Below, one piece after another: positions 18,502 through 26,394 of a DNA stretch of 64,000 bases. Source of the DNA: Amphritea atlantica (GTDB taxonomy: Bacteria; Pseudomonadota; Gammaproteobacteria; Pseudomonadales; Balneatricaceae). The DNA lies in the NCBI GenBank assembly GCA_024397875.1, contig CP073344.1, positions 310,001 through 374,000 of the forward strand, given 5' to 3'. A program made the position numbers and the translations under genes. Every line of letters starts with the position of its first letter. Within the stretch, counting starts at the first letter, position 1. Below the pieces are notes generated by a model. The model searched no databases. It was not told where the DNA came from and worked only from the letters and a program-made list of their open reading frames with translations.

Positions 18502-18975
18502 TACCCTTTTAATGAATCTTCTTAAAACAATTAAGATGATTATATAATAATTTTTGATAAATCAAAAGTTGTTTGTGTGGTTTTGTCTATACGTAACCGA
18601 CTGTTTATAAAGGCTTTTTTGGCTTTGTTTTGATGGACTTTTAATGGAGTAGTGATTTTGGATTAACTTGTTGATAATAAAGGGTTTTGTTGGTGTTGCC
18701 GGATGAAGGGTAGTGATTGTATTTTTCTATTTATAAGTGATCAGAAGGAGAAAATAACTATCAATAATATGATTTTGATAAATCGTTAACTGATTTGTAT
18801 GTAGATGATCTGCCTGGCGGCTTTTCGGAATGGATCGTCAGGAATAATTGTCAGAGATGTACTTAAATAGCGGTATTAGTTGGCGTAGGAGGGGGTGATC
18901 AGCGACAAGGGAGAAGGGGATGGTGACCTCCGGGCCTGCCTGTTGCGGGCAGGCCAATTGAATGTGTCCGGGCGG
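18502..18975. other. AT-rich intergenic stretch without a recognisable gene
   Basis: About 470 nt, clearly more AT-rich than the flanking genes for its first 350 nt. No reading frame with a credible start was seen. The only structure is a GC-rich hairpin near its right end. It contains promoter material for the reverse-strand gene ending at 18238. Confidence 0.6.
18933..18955. terminator. GC-rich hairpin downstream of the small reverse-strand gene
   Basis: GGCCTGCC and GGCAGGCC form an 8 bp stem with a 7 nt loop, 21 nt beyond the stop of the reverse-strand gene ending at 18976. There is no T-tract, so termination is tentative. Confidence 0.4.
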
Positions 18976-19164
18976 TCAGCTTGACAGTCGGTCGCGGATC
19001 ATCGCTTCGACGATATCCAGCTTATTCTGCATCAGCTGCACATCGCCATCAGTGCTATCGGTTACCGGCGAAATCTTAATCATATCCAATAAGTCCACCA
19101 GGAAGGCCTCTTCATTCATCTGTTTCAGCTGATCGCTGTTCCAGGATTTTTGCAGTAGAGCCAT
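18976..19164 (-). CDS. Small helical protein of unknown function
   Basis: 62 residues from an ATG at 19164 preceded by GAGAA at normal spacing; the open frame continues upstream to 19227 but without a good ribosome site. The sequence is acidic and helical (NEEAFLVDLLDMIKISPV, then QNKLDIVEAMIRDRL). No family is recognised. It has its own promoter region, divergent from the FNR-box gene. Confidence 0.55.
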   Translation of the reverse strand: MALLQKSWNSDQLKQMNEEAFLVDLLDMIKISPVTDSTDGDVQLMQNKLDIVEAMIRDRLSS

Positions 19165-19339
19165 GTCAGTTCTCGCTTTGCAGGTTACTTCATACTTATG
19201 TATGGGCGAAAAATACCGGTTTGGCAAGCATATCAGCGGCCATATTTTTACCCCGCAGAGGCTACTCAGTCACAATCGTAGGCTTGCTTGTCGAGGATGG
19301 TCAGGGGCTGACGGGACTTTTTAATAATCAAAGCAGTTA

Positions 19340-19381
19340 TTGAGTTATATCAATATTCGCTAATGTCATCAGGGGTAGTAT
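19340..19381 (+). promoter_or_regulatory. FNR/ANR-type box and -10 element of a class II promoter
   Basis: TTGAGTTATATCAA at 19340-19353 matches the FNR/ANR consensus TTGAT-N4-ATCAA at nine of ten positions. A -10-like TAGTAT lies at 19376-19381. If the box is centred at -41.5, transcription would start near 19388 and the -10 falls at -12 to -7, the textbook class II FNR spacing. The next gene starts at 19418. Confidence 0.68.
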
Positions 19382-19417
19382 TAGTATCAAGTTTGAAACA
19401 CAAAAAAGGTAACTGTT

Positions 19418-19540
19418 ATGGATCCGTATCTGTTCGAAACGCTGTGGCCTAGTCTGCTGGGTGTTGCCGCAATGTCTGGCGCTATGATTTGGGCGTTTAT
19501 CAAAGTCCGCAAGCTGATGAGTGAAGACGGCAAGAAGTAA
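19418..19540 (+). CDS. 40-residue single-span membrane protein
   Basis: A short frame starting MDPYLFETLWPSLLGVAA. One hydrophobic helix (about residues 11-28) is followed by a basic stretch KVRKLM and the tail SEDGKK, so the C-terminus is predicted to face the cytoplasm. An AAGG ribosome site lies about 8 nt before the ATG, and a strong terminator lies 22 nt after the stop, so it is a complete one-gene transcript. The upstream box suggests induction at low oxygen. Size and topology resemble oxidase-associated small subunits (CydX, CcoQ, CcoS type), but no match is claimed. Confidence 0.72.
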   Translation: MDPYLFETLWPSLLGVAAMSGAMIWAFIKVRKLMSEDGKK

Positions 19541-19562
19541 TTCGCTGCATCAACTGTCAAAG

Positions 19563-19584
19563 AGGCCGCTAATACGGCCTTTTT
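19563..19584 (+). terminator. Rho-independent terminator of the small membrane protein gene
   Basis: AGGCCG, loop CTAATA, CGGCCT, then TTTT. The six-pair stem and T-tract lie directly after the 40-codon gene. Confidence 0.85.
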
Positions 19585-19901
19585 AATACCTGAAGCCCAG
19601 CTCTGTAGTGGTGCTCCCCCCGGGGTACCGTCACAGAGCTTTGCTTTGGTTATCTTCTGGTGATTGCACTGATTATAGTGTTGTTAGATAGTCTTTTGCG
19701 GTCTGAGGCTTTGATTGGCTCATCAGGACTTGACCGTCTGACCGTTCAACCAATCACCTCAATGCGATTCTCTATCCACAGCCGCTCCTGGCAGACGTTT
19801 GTATTGCTGACCCATCTGGCTCATCTCTGGTTTTTGGGATGGATATGCTGTTTTGAAAGTCAGCGACAGGTGGCCCGTGACCCACTGCTGGATCGTGGTT
19901 T

Positions 19902-20444
19902 TTATACAAAGGCAGCAAAACGCTCATCGATCGGGGTATCGGCCAGGTGATTGATATAGTTGCTCATCACTTTCTGAGCCAGCCCCAGAATAATGTCCAG
20001 CAGATGCTTCTGGCTATAACCGGCCGCATAAAATGCAGCAATATCGTCCTCAGATACCCGTCCACGGTTGCGCACGATCAGTAGTGTTGTATCGTGTAGA
20101 GCCTGTAGTTGTGGGCTGGGCATCGGCTGCTGATTACGCAGCGCGGTGGTCAGTGCATCATCCACTTTCATCATTTTAGCGATTGCTGCATGGGCGGGAA
20201 TACAATAGTGGCAACCATGTTCCACGTTGATCGTTTGCCACACGACTGTCAGCTCTTCAGCGTTAAAGGCGCTTTCCTGAAACCATTTATGCAACATCTG
20301 GTAGGCTTCAAGGACCACCGGTGATTCTGCCATCACCCCGTGCAGACTGGGAACCGAGCCAAAGTTTCGGATCGAATTCTGCAGCAGGGGCTTGCTTGCT
20401 TCGGGTGCTGTTTCCAGCGTATGTATGGTTAAGTTATTCATCAT
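19902..20444 (-). CDS. AhpD-like carboxymuconolactone decarboxylase family protein
   Basis: 180 residues. The redox motif CHYC (in EHGCHYCIPAHAAIAK) is the AhpD-type CxxC with the following His, expected to act as a thiol peroxidase or peroxidase-reducing partner. The rest is all-helical as in the CMD fold. The gene is divergent from a TetR-family gene and three identical-type palindromes lie between them, so repression by that regulator and induction by an oxidant or electrophile is likely. Start at ATG 20444 or the next ATG. Confidence 0.88.
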   Translation of the reverse strand: MMNNLTIHTLETAPEASKPLLQNSIRNFGSVPSLHGVMAESPVVLEAYQMLHKWFQESAFNAEELTVVWQTINVEHGCHYCIPAHAAIAKMMKVDDALTTALRNQQPMPSPQLQALHDTTLLIVRNRGRVSEDDIAAFYAAGYSQKHLLDIILGLAQKVMSNYINHLADTPIDERFAAFV

Positions 20445-20486
20445 TGGGCCTGTTCGGTCATTATCTGTTCAGATGATATGTTTATT

Positions 20487-20502
20487 TTGAGCAGTCGCTC
20501 AA
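20487..20502. promoter_or_regulatory. Palindromic operator 1
   Basis: TTGAGCAGTCGCTCAA, a perfect 6-4-6 palindrome, 43 nt from the AhpD-like gene start. It is one of three sites of the form TTGAGC-N4-GYTCAA in the TetR/AhpD divergent region. Confidence 0.8.
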
Positions 20503-20521
20503 TTATTTAGGTTGTTTGATG

Positions 20522-20537
20522 TTGAGCGATTGTTCAA
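20522..20537. promoter_or_regulatory. Palindromic operator 2
   Basis: TTGAGCGATTGTTCAA, the same half-sites as operator 1 with one arm mismatch, 35 nt centre-to-centre from it. Confidence 0.8.
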
Positions 20538-20544
20538 GGTAGAA

Positions 20545-20560
20545 TTGAGCTAGTGTTCAA
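20545..20560. promoter_or_regulatory. Palindromic operator 3
   Basis: TTGAGCTAGTGTTCAA, 15 nt before the TetR start codon and 23 nt from operator 2, well placed to block its own transcript. Confidence 0.8.
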
Positions 20561-20574
20561 AAAAAGGTGCTGAG

Positions 20575-21162
20575 ATGGCGAATATTGCTAAATATGATCG
20601 TGACGATGTAATTCATAAAGCGATGCTGCTGTTCTGGGAAAAGGGCTTTAACGGCACTTCAACCCGTGACCTGCAACAGGCAATCGATATGCGGCCCGGA
20701 AGCATTTATGCCGCGTTTGGCAGTAAAGAGCAGCTCTACAGTGAGGCGCTCGAATGCTATTCACGGGAGATGGCCGTCATACTGGAACAGCGAGTCGCAG
20801 AAGAGGGGTCCCCCCTGGCCGGGCTGGAGTCATTTTTTCGCAATGTGGTGATCGACCGGCGCGACAGCAATCCCAGTGAGATCTGTATGCTGGTGAAAAC
20901 CCTGTCAGAAGTTCGGAATGATCAGCCCGAGCTGATGCTGCTGTGCCGTGAGTTACTCAAACGTACAGAAAACCGTTTCGCTGACATTCTTCAGCAGGCG
21001 ATTAAAAAGGGTGAGATTGCTGAGCATTCTGACCCCCGTATTCTGGCAAAGCATCTTCAGGTGCAGATGATCGGTCTGCGAATCTATATGAAAACCAGCC
21101 TTAACACTGAGGCGGTTAGCGAATTAATTAAGAGCGTTTTCAATAGCATTAAAGCGCACTAA
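20575..21162 (+). CDS. TetR/AcrR family transcriptional regulator
   Basis: 195 residues. The N-terminal helix-turn-helix is clear (KAMLLFWEKGFNGTSTRDL, QAIDMRPGSIYAAFGSKEQLY), then an all-helical ligand domain. It probably represses itself and the divergent AhpD-like gene through the three TTGAGC-N4-GYTCAA palindromes. A Cys-containing segment SEICMLVKTL and a second LLCRELLK offer possible redox sensing but this is inference. ATG at 20575 with an AAAGGTG ribosome site. Confidence 0.93.
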   Translation: MANIAKYDRDDVIHKAMLLFWEKGFNGTSTRDLQQAIDMRPGSIYAAFGSKEQLYSEALECYSREMAVILEQRVAEEGSPLAGLESFFRNVVIDRRDSNPSEICMLVKTLSEVRNDQPELMLLCRELLKRTENRFADILQQAIKKGEIAEHSDPRILAKHLQVQMIGLRIYMKTSLNTEAVSELIKSVFNSIKAH

Positions 21163-21168
21163 GATAAT

Positions 21169-21183
21169 TACCCAAGTTGGGTA
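21169..21183. repeat. 15 bp palindrome after the TetR gene
   Basis: TACCCAAGTTGGGTA, perfect arms around one G, 6 nt after the TetR stop. No T-tract. Possible operator or weak transcript-end structure. Confidence 0.5.
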
Positions 21184-21325
21184 GTGGGCGTGACAGTTTC
21201 GGTTTCTGCATAACATATAAAGCGTATAGTGGGCTCAGGAGTCTGAACATCAAAGGAACTCTGGGTGGTTGTCTACCGCCATGATTTTTTGCCTTATTAC
21301 TGTGTTTTAGCTTAGAGGTTCATCT

Positions 21326-21835
21326 ATGAGACCTGTTAGCAGACTACTGGCTATCGCTTTCTCTGTCCTGTTTGTTGGTTTGTCAGGTGCCGTGCTTACC
21401 GGCTGTGATGATAATGGCGAATCTGTTGCAGCCCCGGTGGTTAGTGTTGAGCAGATTGATCCTGCGGATCAGCAGGCGTTTGTGCGCCAGATGGTGGGCA
21501 AATATCTGCTATTAAGTACTGAGTTGCAGAAGCAATATCAGGCATATAAGGCTGCAGGCGATGCCGACGGGTTCGTTGACTATCGTAATTCCAGCTGGAC
21601 CCCCGAATATATTGCCACTAAGAACGCCTATGAAAAGGTGTTTTATAATCAGAAAGCCTATATCTACCGCAATCAACTGGATGGCTTGTTTGATCTTTTT
21701 TTTGCATTGCACAAGCTTTCGGTTCATCTGAAACACAGCCTGCTCCAGAAAGACTGGGCGCTGGAGCAGCAGGCGTTGCAAAAACTGGCGCAGAATCAGG
21801 CCGAAGTGAACACGTATCTGCTATTAGCGCCTTAG
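21326..21835 (+). CDS. Lipoprotein of unknown function
   Basis: 169 residues with a signal peptide and lipobox LTGC (Cys27), then DDNGES, the Asp at +2 being an inner-membrane retention signal by the enterobacterial rule. The mature part is helical with many Gln, Tyr and Lys (QKQYQAYKAAGDADGF, EYIATKNAYEKVFYNQ). No family recognised. Stand-alone gene with a 163 nt upstream region. Confidence 0.78.
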   Translation: MRPVSRLLAIAFSVLFVGLSGAVLTGCDDNGESVAAPVVSVEQIDPADQQAFVRQMVGKYLLLSTELQKQYQAYKAAGDADGFVDYRNSSWTPEYIATKNAYEKVFYNQKAYIYRNQLDGLFDLFFALHKLSVHLKHSLLQKDWALEQQALQKLAQNQAEVNTYLLLAP

Positions 21836-22023
21836 ATCAGGCGCAGGATAAACTCTGCTACAAACTGGATTGCGCTTTTTTACGATTGACTTTATAGCAC
21901 TTCATAATTACCTTGATTTTATGCGGCTATTTTCGGGTGCTGACTCTGGTAGCGCCTGTGATTGATCGCTCCTATATGCTGGTGGGTCATTGATAACTAT
22001 TCCTGCGGGCTAAAAGCAACCAA

Positions 22024-22041
22024 ACCATGATCGTTCATGGT
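22024..22041. promoter_or_regulatory. Perfect 7-4-7 palindrome in the leader of the GGDEF gene
   Basis: ACCATGATCGTTCATGGT ends 11 nt before the ATG and directly upstream of the GGAG ribosome site. It may be a protein operator or an mRNA hairpin modulating translation. Confidence 0.6.
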
Positions 22042-22052
22042 CTGGAGTTCCG

Positions 22053-23144
22053 ATGTATGTGAATGATGGTGTTAAGCAGCTATTCCAGACTCAGGACCCT
22101 TCGGCGCAAACTGATTCTCATCGTTTACAGCTTATCCTTTTTATAGCACCCATCGCCGCGCTGGTGCATTTTGTACTGATCCCTTTTTTTTATTACACCG
22201 GTGTTGCTGTGCTGGCCACTTTAAATGTCCTCAGTGTGCTGATATGGGTGTATGGGATCTGGCTGAGTAAGCACAACAGAATTAATCTGGCGATCCAGCT
22301 GTTCAGCTGTGAAGTACTGCTGCATTCGGTGGTGGTATCCTATTACGTGGGGCCTGATCCGGGCTTCCAGTACTATCTATGGGCGATGTCATCCTTTGCG
22401 GTCATGGATACCAGCTGTAGCCGCTTCAGGGTGTTTATTTCGGCGGTTATGCTGGTGCTGATTTTTGCCCTGCTTAACGTTGGCGTGTTCGAGCCGGTCT
22501 ATGAGCTCACGCTGAGTGAATATCTGCCCTATATTAAACTGGCGAATATGGTGATTGCCGGAATATTGTCTGTTTTCGCTATTATGATTATGCGCGGGTT
22601 TCATCAGAGCCAGCAGGCTGAGCTTAAAGAGCTGGCAGCCATTGATAGTCTGACCGGTTTATTTAACCGCAGGCAGGGGGGAGTACTGCTGAAACAAGCG
22701 TATCGTCTGGCACTCAGGAACCAGAATCAGCTTACCATTGTCATGGCGGACATAGATCGCTTTAAACAGATTAATGATCGTTATGGTCACAGTGTTGGTG
22801 ATACTGTGTTGTGCCAGGTAGCGGAAACACTGCAAAACAGTATCCGCAAAAGTGATGCACTGATCCGCTGGGGTGGTGAGGAGTTTCTGATACTGCTTTC
22901 TGATGCCTCGGCCAGAGATGCTGAAAAGCTGTTAGCTAAGATCAGTCCCCGGCTTGAACAGTTATACGCTGAGAATGAAGTGCTTGAGTTTCCTGTCACA
23001 CTGAGCTTCGGGGTTGCACAATGGCAACCCGATGAATCGATTGAGCAGACCATTATGTGTGCAGATGATGCTTTATATATCAGCAAGCAGGAGGGGCGCA
23101 ACCGGATTACTCTGGCTGAGTCCCGGGTCGCTGAGAGTGTGTAA
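22053..23144 (+). CDS. Membrane-anchored diguanylate cyclase
   Basis: 363 residues. About six TM helices fill residues 25-190 (LILFIAPIAALVHFVLIPF, LLHSVVVSYYV, MLVLIFALLNVGVF and others) with no recognisable named sensor fold. A GGDEF domain follows from about residue 195. The active loop is GGEEF (functional variant) and an inhibitory RxxD site (RKSD) lies five residues before it, so it should make c-di-GMP with product inhibition. Cytoplasmic catalytic face. A stand-alone gene with a perfect palindrome just before its ribosome site. Confidence 0.92.
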   Translation: MYVNDGVKQLFQTQDPSAQTDSHRLQLILFIAPIAALVHFVLIPFFYYTGVAVLATLNVLSVLIWVYGIWLSKHNRINLAIQLFSCEVLLHSVVVSYYVGPDPGFQYYLWAMSSFAVMDTSCSRFRVFISAVMLVLIFALLNVGVFEPVYELTLSEYLPYIKLANMVIAGILSVFAIMIMRGFHQSQQAELKELAAIDSLTGLFNRRQGGVLLKQAYRLALRNQNQLTIVMADIDRFKQINDRYGHSVGDTVLCQVAETLQNSIRKSDALIRWGGEEFLILLSDASARDAEKLLAKISPRLEQLYAENEVLEFPVTLSFGVAQWQPDESIEQTIMCADDALYISKQEGRNRITLAESRVAESV

Positions 23145-23245
23145 TATATGAAGTTTACTGAGACTCGGTGAATGGCTTAGATTACGCCGGAGAAGCTGCT
23201 AGACTGGCGTCACTATGGGTGTTTTAAATTTAAGGAAGAATGATC

Positions 23246-24163
23246 ATGTACGGATTTGAAATTTCAATTATTGTCATTGTCTTTTTTGCGCTGGCGCTGA
23301 TTTTTGCCGGTGTGAAAATGGTGCCGCAGGGGCATTGCTGGACGGTGGAGCGGTTTGGTCGCTATACCCGGCCACTGCATCCGGGCTTGCATCTGCTGAT
23401 TCCGATTGTTGATAGCGTTGGTTCGAAACAAAACATGATGGAACAGGTGCTGGATGTACCGCCTCAGGAGGTCATCAGTTCGGATAACGCGATGGTGACC
23501 ACGGACGCGGTCTGTTTCTTTCAGGTGCTGGATGCGGGTAAAGCCGCCTATGAAGTGAATGACCTGCCGCGGGCGATGCGTAATCTGGTGATGACGAATA
23601 TTCGGGCGGTACTGGGGTCTATGGAACTGGATGAAATGCTGTCTAATCGGGATGCCATTAACCTTAAGTTGCTGGGGAAGGTGGATGAAGCCACAGACCC
23701 CTGGGGGATCAAGGTGACCCGTATCGAGATCCGGGATATCTCTCCACCCCAGGATCTGGTGGATTCAATGGCCAATCAGATGAAGGCCGAGCGGGATAAG
23801 CGGGCAGCAATACTGGTGGCTGAAGGTCAGCGTGCCGCTGCCATCACGGTTGCGGAAGGTCAGAAGCAGGCCGAGATCCTCCGTGCTGAGGGTGAAAAGC
23901 AGGCGGTTATACTGGAAGCAGAGGCCCGTGAACGTGAGGCGCTGGCTGAAGCGCGAGCCACTAAAGTGGTGTCTGAAGCGATCGGTGAAGGTAATGCCCA
24001 GGCGATCAACTATTTTGTGGCGCAAAAATACACCGAGGCTTTGAAGGCCATTGGCGCCGGTGAAAACAGTAAGGTGGTGTTGATGCCTCTGGAGGCCAGT
24101 AGCCTTATTGGTTCCGTTGGCGGCATCACCGAGTTGCTGAACAGCACTAAAGCTAAAGGTTAG
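23246..24163 (+). CDS. SPFH/band 7 (slipin/QmcA-like) membrane protein
   Basis: 305 residues from ATG at 23246, which is nine nt from the AAGGA site; the ATG at 23240 is too close. One N-terminal helix ([19 protein letters not shown]), then the band-7 domain ([16 protein letters not shown]) and a long Ala/Glu-rich coiled coil ([20 protein letters not shown]) typical of QmcA and paraslipins. It forms large ring-like assemblies on the inner membrane. It is paired with an NfeD-like gene 4 nt downstream, the standard slipin-NfeD partnership. Confidence 0.94.
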   Translation: MYGFEISIIVIVFFALALIFAGVKMVPQGHCWTVERFGRYTRPLHPGLHLLIPIVDSVGSKQNMMEQVLDVPPQEVISSDNAMVTTDAVCFFQVLDAGKAAYEVNDLPRAMRNLVMTNIRAVLGSMELDEMLSNRDAINLKLLGKVDEATDPWGIKVTRIEIRDISPPQDLVDSMANQMKAERDKRAAILVAEGQRAAAITVAEGQKQAEILRAEGEKQAVILEAEAREREALAEARATKVVSEAIGEGNAQAINYFVAQKYTEALKAIGAGENSKVVLMPLEASSLIGSVGGITELLNSTKAKG

Positions 24164-24167
24164 AAGC

Positions 24168-24626
24168 ATGACAGACTGGTTTGACGTACTCACCCAGTGG
24201 CACTGGCTGACACTGGGGATATTGCTGCTGATACTGGAAGTGATCGGAGCATCAGGTTTTCTGCTGGGGCTAGCGATAGCCAGCCTGGTGATTGCAGCCG
24301 CTGTCGGACTGGATCTGGTGTCCAGCTGGCAGTTTCAGTTACTCTGGTTTGCCCTGTTGGCCATTATTTTTACGGTGCTTTACTGGCGCATCTTCCGCAA
24401 CTTTAACCGCCGATCCGATGAGCCGCTGATGAATGACCGGGCGGCGCAGCTGATCGGTCGGAAGTTTCAGCTGGAACAGGATCTGGACAATGGCCAGGGG
24501 CGCGTCCGCGTGGGCGATACCCTGTGGAAAGCCGAGGCCGACACCGTGCTGACCGCCGGTACCCGGGTGGAGGTGTATGGCAGTGAGGGGATGATACTGA
24601 AAATTCGTCCGCTGGCGGATAGCTGA
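24168..24626 (+). CDS. NfeD-like membrane protein (YbbK type)
   Basis: 152 residues. Two to three N-terminal TM helices (LTLGILLLILEVIGASGFLLG, FALLAIIFTVLYW) are followed by a soluble OB-fold domain (LIGRKFQLEQDLDNGQGRVRVGDTLWKA). It lacks the ClpP-like protease part of long NfeD proteins. Its usual partner is the SPFH protein encoded immediately upstream; together they organise membrane protein quality or lipid domains. Convergent with the bufferin operon. Confidence 0.92.
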   Translation: MTDWFDVLTQWHWLTLGILLLILEVIGASGFLLGLAIASLVIAAAVGLDLVSSWQFQLLWFALLAIIFTVLYWRIFRNFNRRSDEPLMNDRAAQLIGRKFQLEQDLDNGQGRVRVGDTLWKAEADTVLTAGTRVEVYGSEGMILKIRPLADS

Positions 24627-24639
24627 GCCGGCGCCTTTG

Positions 24640-25458
24640 TTACGTTAGCTGCAGATCGGGCTGCTCTCTCTGAACGCTGAGCTGGCTGATCCAGCCTAGC
24701 TGCAGCCAGTGTAGCAGTACCGTCAGCAGTTCATTTGCTGCACTTTCCTCACTGACCAGAGCCGCAGTCAGTTCTGCGGCGCTGCTGAAATTATCGCCCT
24801 CAAGAAAGCCGCTCAGCAGTGTCCTTTCCAGTGAATCAACCGAGCGAAACTCAGTCAGTCGTTCCCGGTTTCGCCAGGCAACCCAGCAGGTTAGGCGTTG
24901 TAGCGGCTCGGGTGGGGCCTGTTCGGCCTTGAGTGCCTGCCAGATTTCCACCGCATTAGTGTCAGAGGTAAACAGTTGCAGGCTGGGATGAAACCTTAGC
25001 GTCATCTGTGGCCACTTTTCCGCGGCTATCTGTTGCAATGTTTCTACTGATGCGGTGTCCCGGTCCGGCGCATCGAAGGATGACAATAAACACCGTTCAA
25101 ACCGTGCCAGCTCGGCGATGTGAGGATGCTGACTGAAAAAATCATCGCGCTGCAGATAATCCGGCAGCGGATCACAATAGTGACGTAGCGAACGGAATTT
25201 ACTCGGTATCGCTGCGATATATCCGTCAACCATCTGTTCAAACAGGTCATCACCCAGATAGCTTCCCAACACCGGATGATCGTTATCGATCACCTCCCGA
25301 AGGCGCAGCCGATAGCCGCTCTGATAGATAGACAGGCGTTGCTGGGCATTGAGGTTATGATCGCCCGTGATATGATCGGTAATCGCCGGGTTTCCCGTCA
25401 GTAGTGCCGCCATCATCTGTTGCTGGCGCAGCTGTAGTGTGGTGCTTGAGTTGCTCAT
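24640..25458 (-). CDS. DUF2063 protein, BufC/HvfC-like partner of the DUF692 enzyme
   Basis: 272 residues. The N-terminal DUF2063 pattern (LRQQQMMAALLTGN, NAQQRLSIYQSGYRLRLREVIDNDHPVL) is followed by a C-terminal helical region. In MbnBC and bufferin systems such a protein forms a complex with the DUF692 oxygenase and helps bind the precursor peptide. The ATG overlaps the bufB stop by 4 nt. No DoxX-type bufD gene follows; the next gene is the convergent NfeD gene. Confidence 0.88.
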   Translation of the reverse strand: MSNSSTTLQLRQQQMMAALLTGNPAITDHITGDHNLNAQQRLSIYQSGYRLRLREVIDNDHPVLGSYLGDDLFEQMVDGYIAAIPSKFRSLRHYCDPLPDYLQRDDFFSQHPHIAELARFERCLLSSFDAPDRDTASVETLQQIAAEKWPQMTLRFHPSLQLFTSDTNAVEIWQALKAEQAPPEPLQRLTCWVAWRNRERLTEFRSVDSLERTLLSGFLEGDNFSSAAELTAALVSEESAANELLTVLLHWLQLGWISQLSVQREQPDLQLT

Positions 25459-26318
25459 CTAACCTCCAGCTCAGAGACCGGCTTGCGAAGGGGGTGACCA
25501 GGCAGTATCCCGGCGGCAATATCACGGGCGATCTGTAGCTCTGCCACTAACTGATCCAGCGGTGGGATATTATCATCCCGTTCGATCATCGTGCTGACGG
25601 CACCGAAGCGCTGCAGGGCCAGGCGATACAGTTCCCAGACCGGGTCGCATATATCATGATCATGGGTATCAATCACATGAGTGCCATAGTCGCTGTGACC
25701 CGCCAGGTGAAACTGACGTACCCGCTCCGGATTGATAGAGTTCAGGTAGGTTTCGGCGTCAAAGTTGTGATTACGCGAACTGACATAGATGTTGTTAATA
25801 TCGAGCAGCATCAGGCAATCGGCCCTTTCAACCACTTCACTGTAAAACTCCCACTCGGACATGGCTGACTCTGTATAGCTGATATAACTGGACACATTTT
25901 CCAGTAGTAACTGCCTGCCCAGTGTCTCCTGAACCTGTATTATCCGTCCGGCGATATGGTTGATCGCCTCCTCGGTATAGGGCATCGGCAGCAGGTCATG
26001 GCTATTGATGCCATCCAGCCCGGTCCAGCACAGGTGATCAGAGATCCACTGGGGTTGCACCTCATTGGCCAGTAGTTTCAGGCGTTGCAGATAATCTCTA
26101 TCCAGCGGCTCAGTAGAGCCGATCGACATCGACACGCCATGCATCACCATCGGGTATTGCTCGCGAATGGCGTGCAGGTAGTATTTAGGCTTGCCTCCGG
26201 CAACCATGAAGTTTTCTGAGATAATCTCAAACCAGTCGACATCCGGGCGGGTTTCCAGCACATCATTAAAGTGCTGGGTTCTCAGCCCCAGGCCAAAGCC
26301 CAGAAAGTGATCGTTCAT
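25455..26318 (-). CDS. DUF692 multinuclear iron oxygenase, BufB-like
   Basis: 287 residues of the TIM-barrel DUF692/MbnB family. Candidate metal ligands are visible in MHGVSMSIGS, ISDHLCW, LLENVSSYI, DINNIYVSS, FHLAGHSDY and the DTHDHD cluster. By the MbnB and bufferin precedents it would modify Cys residues of the precursor encoded just upstream into copper-binding oxazolone/thioamide or thiooxazole groups. It is cytoplasmic and co-translated with the DUF2063 partner. The modification on this particular precursor is inference. Confidence 0.9.
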   Translation of the reverse strand: MNDHFLGFGLGLRTQHFNDVLETRPDVDWFEIISENFMVAGGKPKYYLHAIREQYPMVMHGVSMSIGSTEPLDRDYLQRLKLLANEVQPQWISDHLCWTGLDGINSHDLLPMPYTEEAINHIAGRIIQVQETLGRQLLLENVSSYISYTESAMSEWEFYSEVVERADCLMLLDINNIYVSSRNHNFDAETYLNSINPERVRQFHLAGHSDYGTHVIDTHDHDICDPVWELYRLALQRFGAVSTMIERDDNIPPLDQLVAELQIARDIAAGILPGHPLRKPVSELEVR

Positions 26319-26342
26319 GGCAACTCCATCAGGTAAATAGAA

Positions 26343-26369
26343 ACGCCCCAGACTGGTTGGAAGGGGCGT
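26343..26369 (-). terminator. Intercistronic hairpin between precursor and maturase genes
   Basis: On the reverse strand ACGCCCC and GGGGCGT pair (7 bp, 13 nt loop) and are followed by TTTCTATTT. It sits 26 nt after the precursor stop and before bufB. It probably works as a partial terminator or 3' stabiliser giving more precursor than enzyme. Confidence 0.65.
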
Positions 26370-26394
26370 CAGGCAAAGCGTTTAGCCGCAGTCC

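Noticed and set aside
18502..18975. tRNA or small RNA gene in the AT-rich gap
   Set aside because: No cloverleaf, no terminator with T-tract and no strong promoter could be recognised by eye.
19660..19950. Forward frame of 96 codons before the AhpD-like gene
   Set aside because: No ribosome site, overlaps the 3' end of the AhpD-like gene on the other strand, and the protein has no coherent fold beyond a random hydrophobic start.
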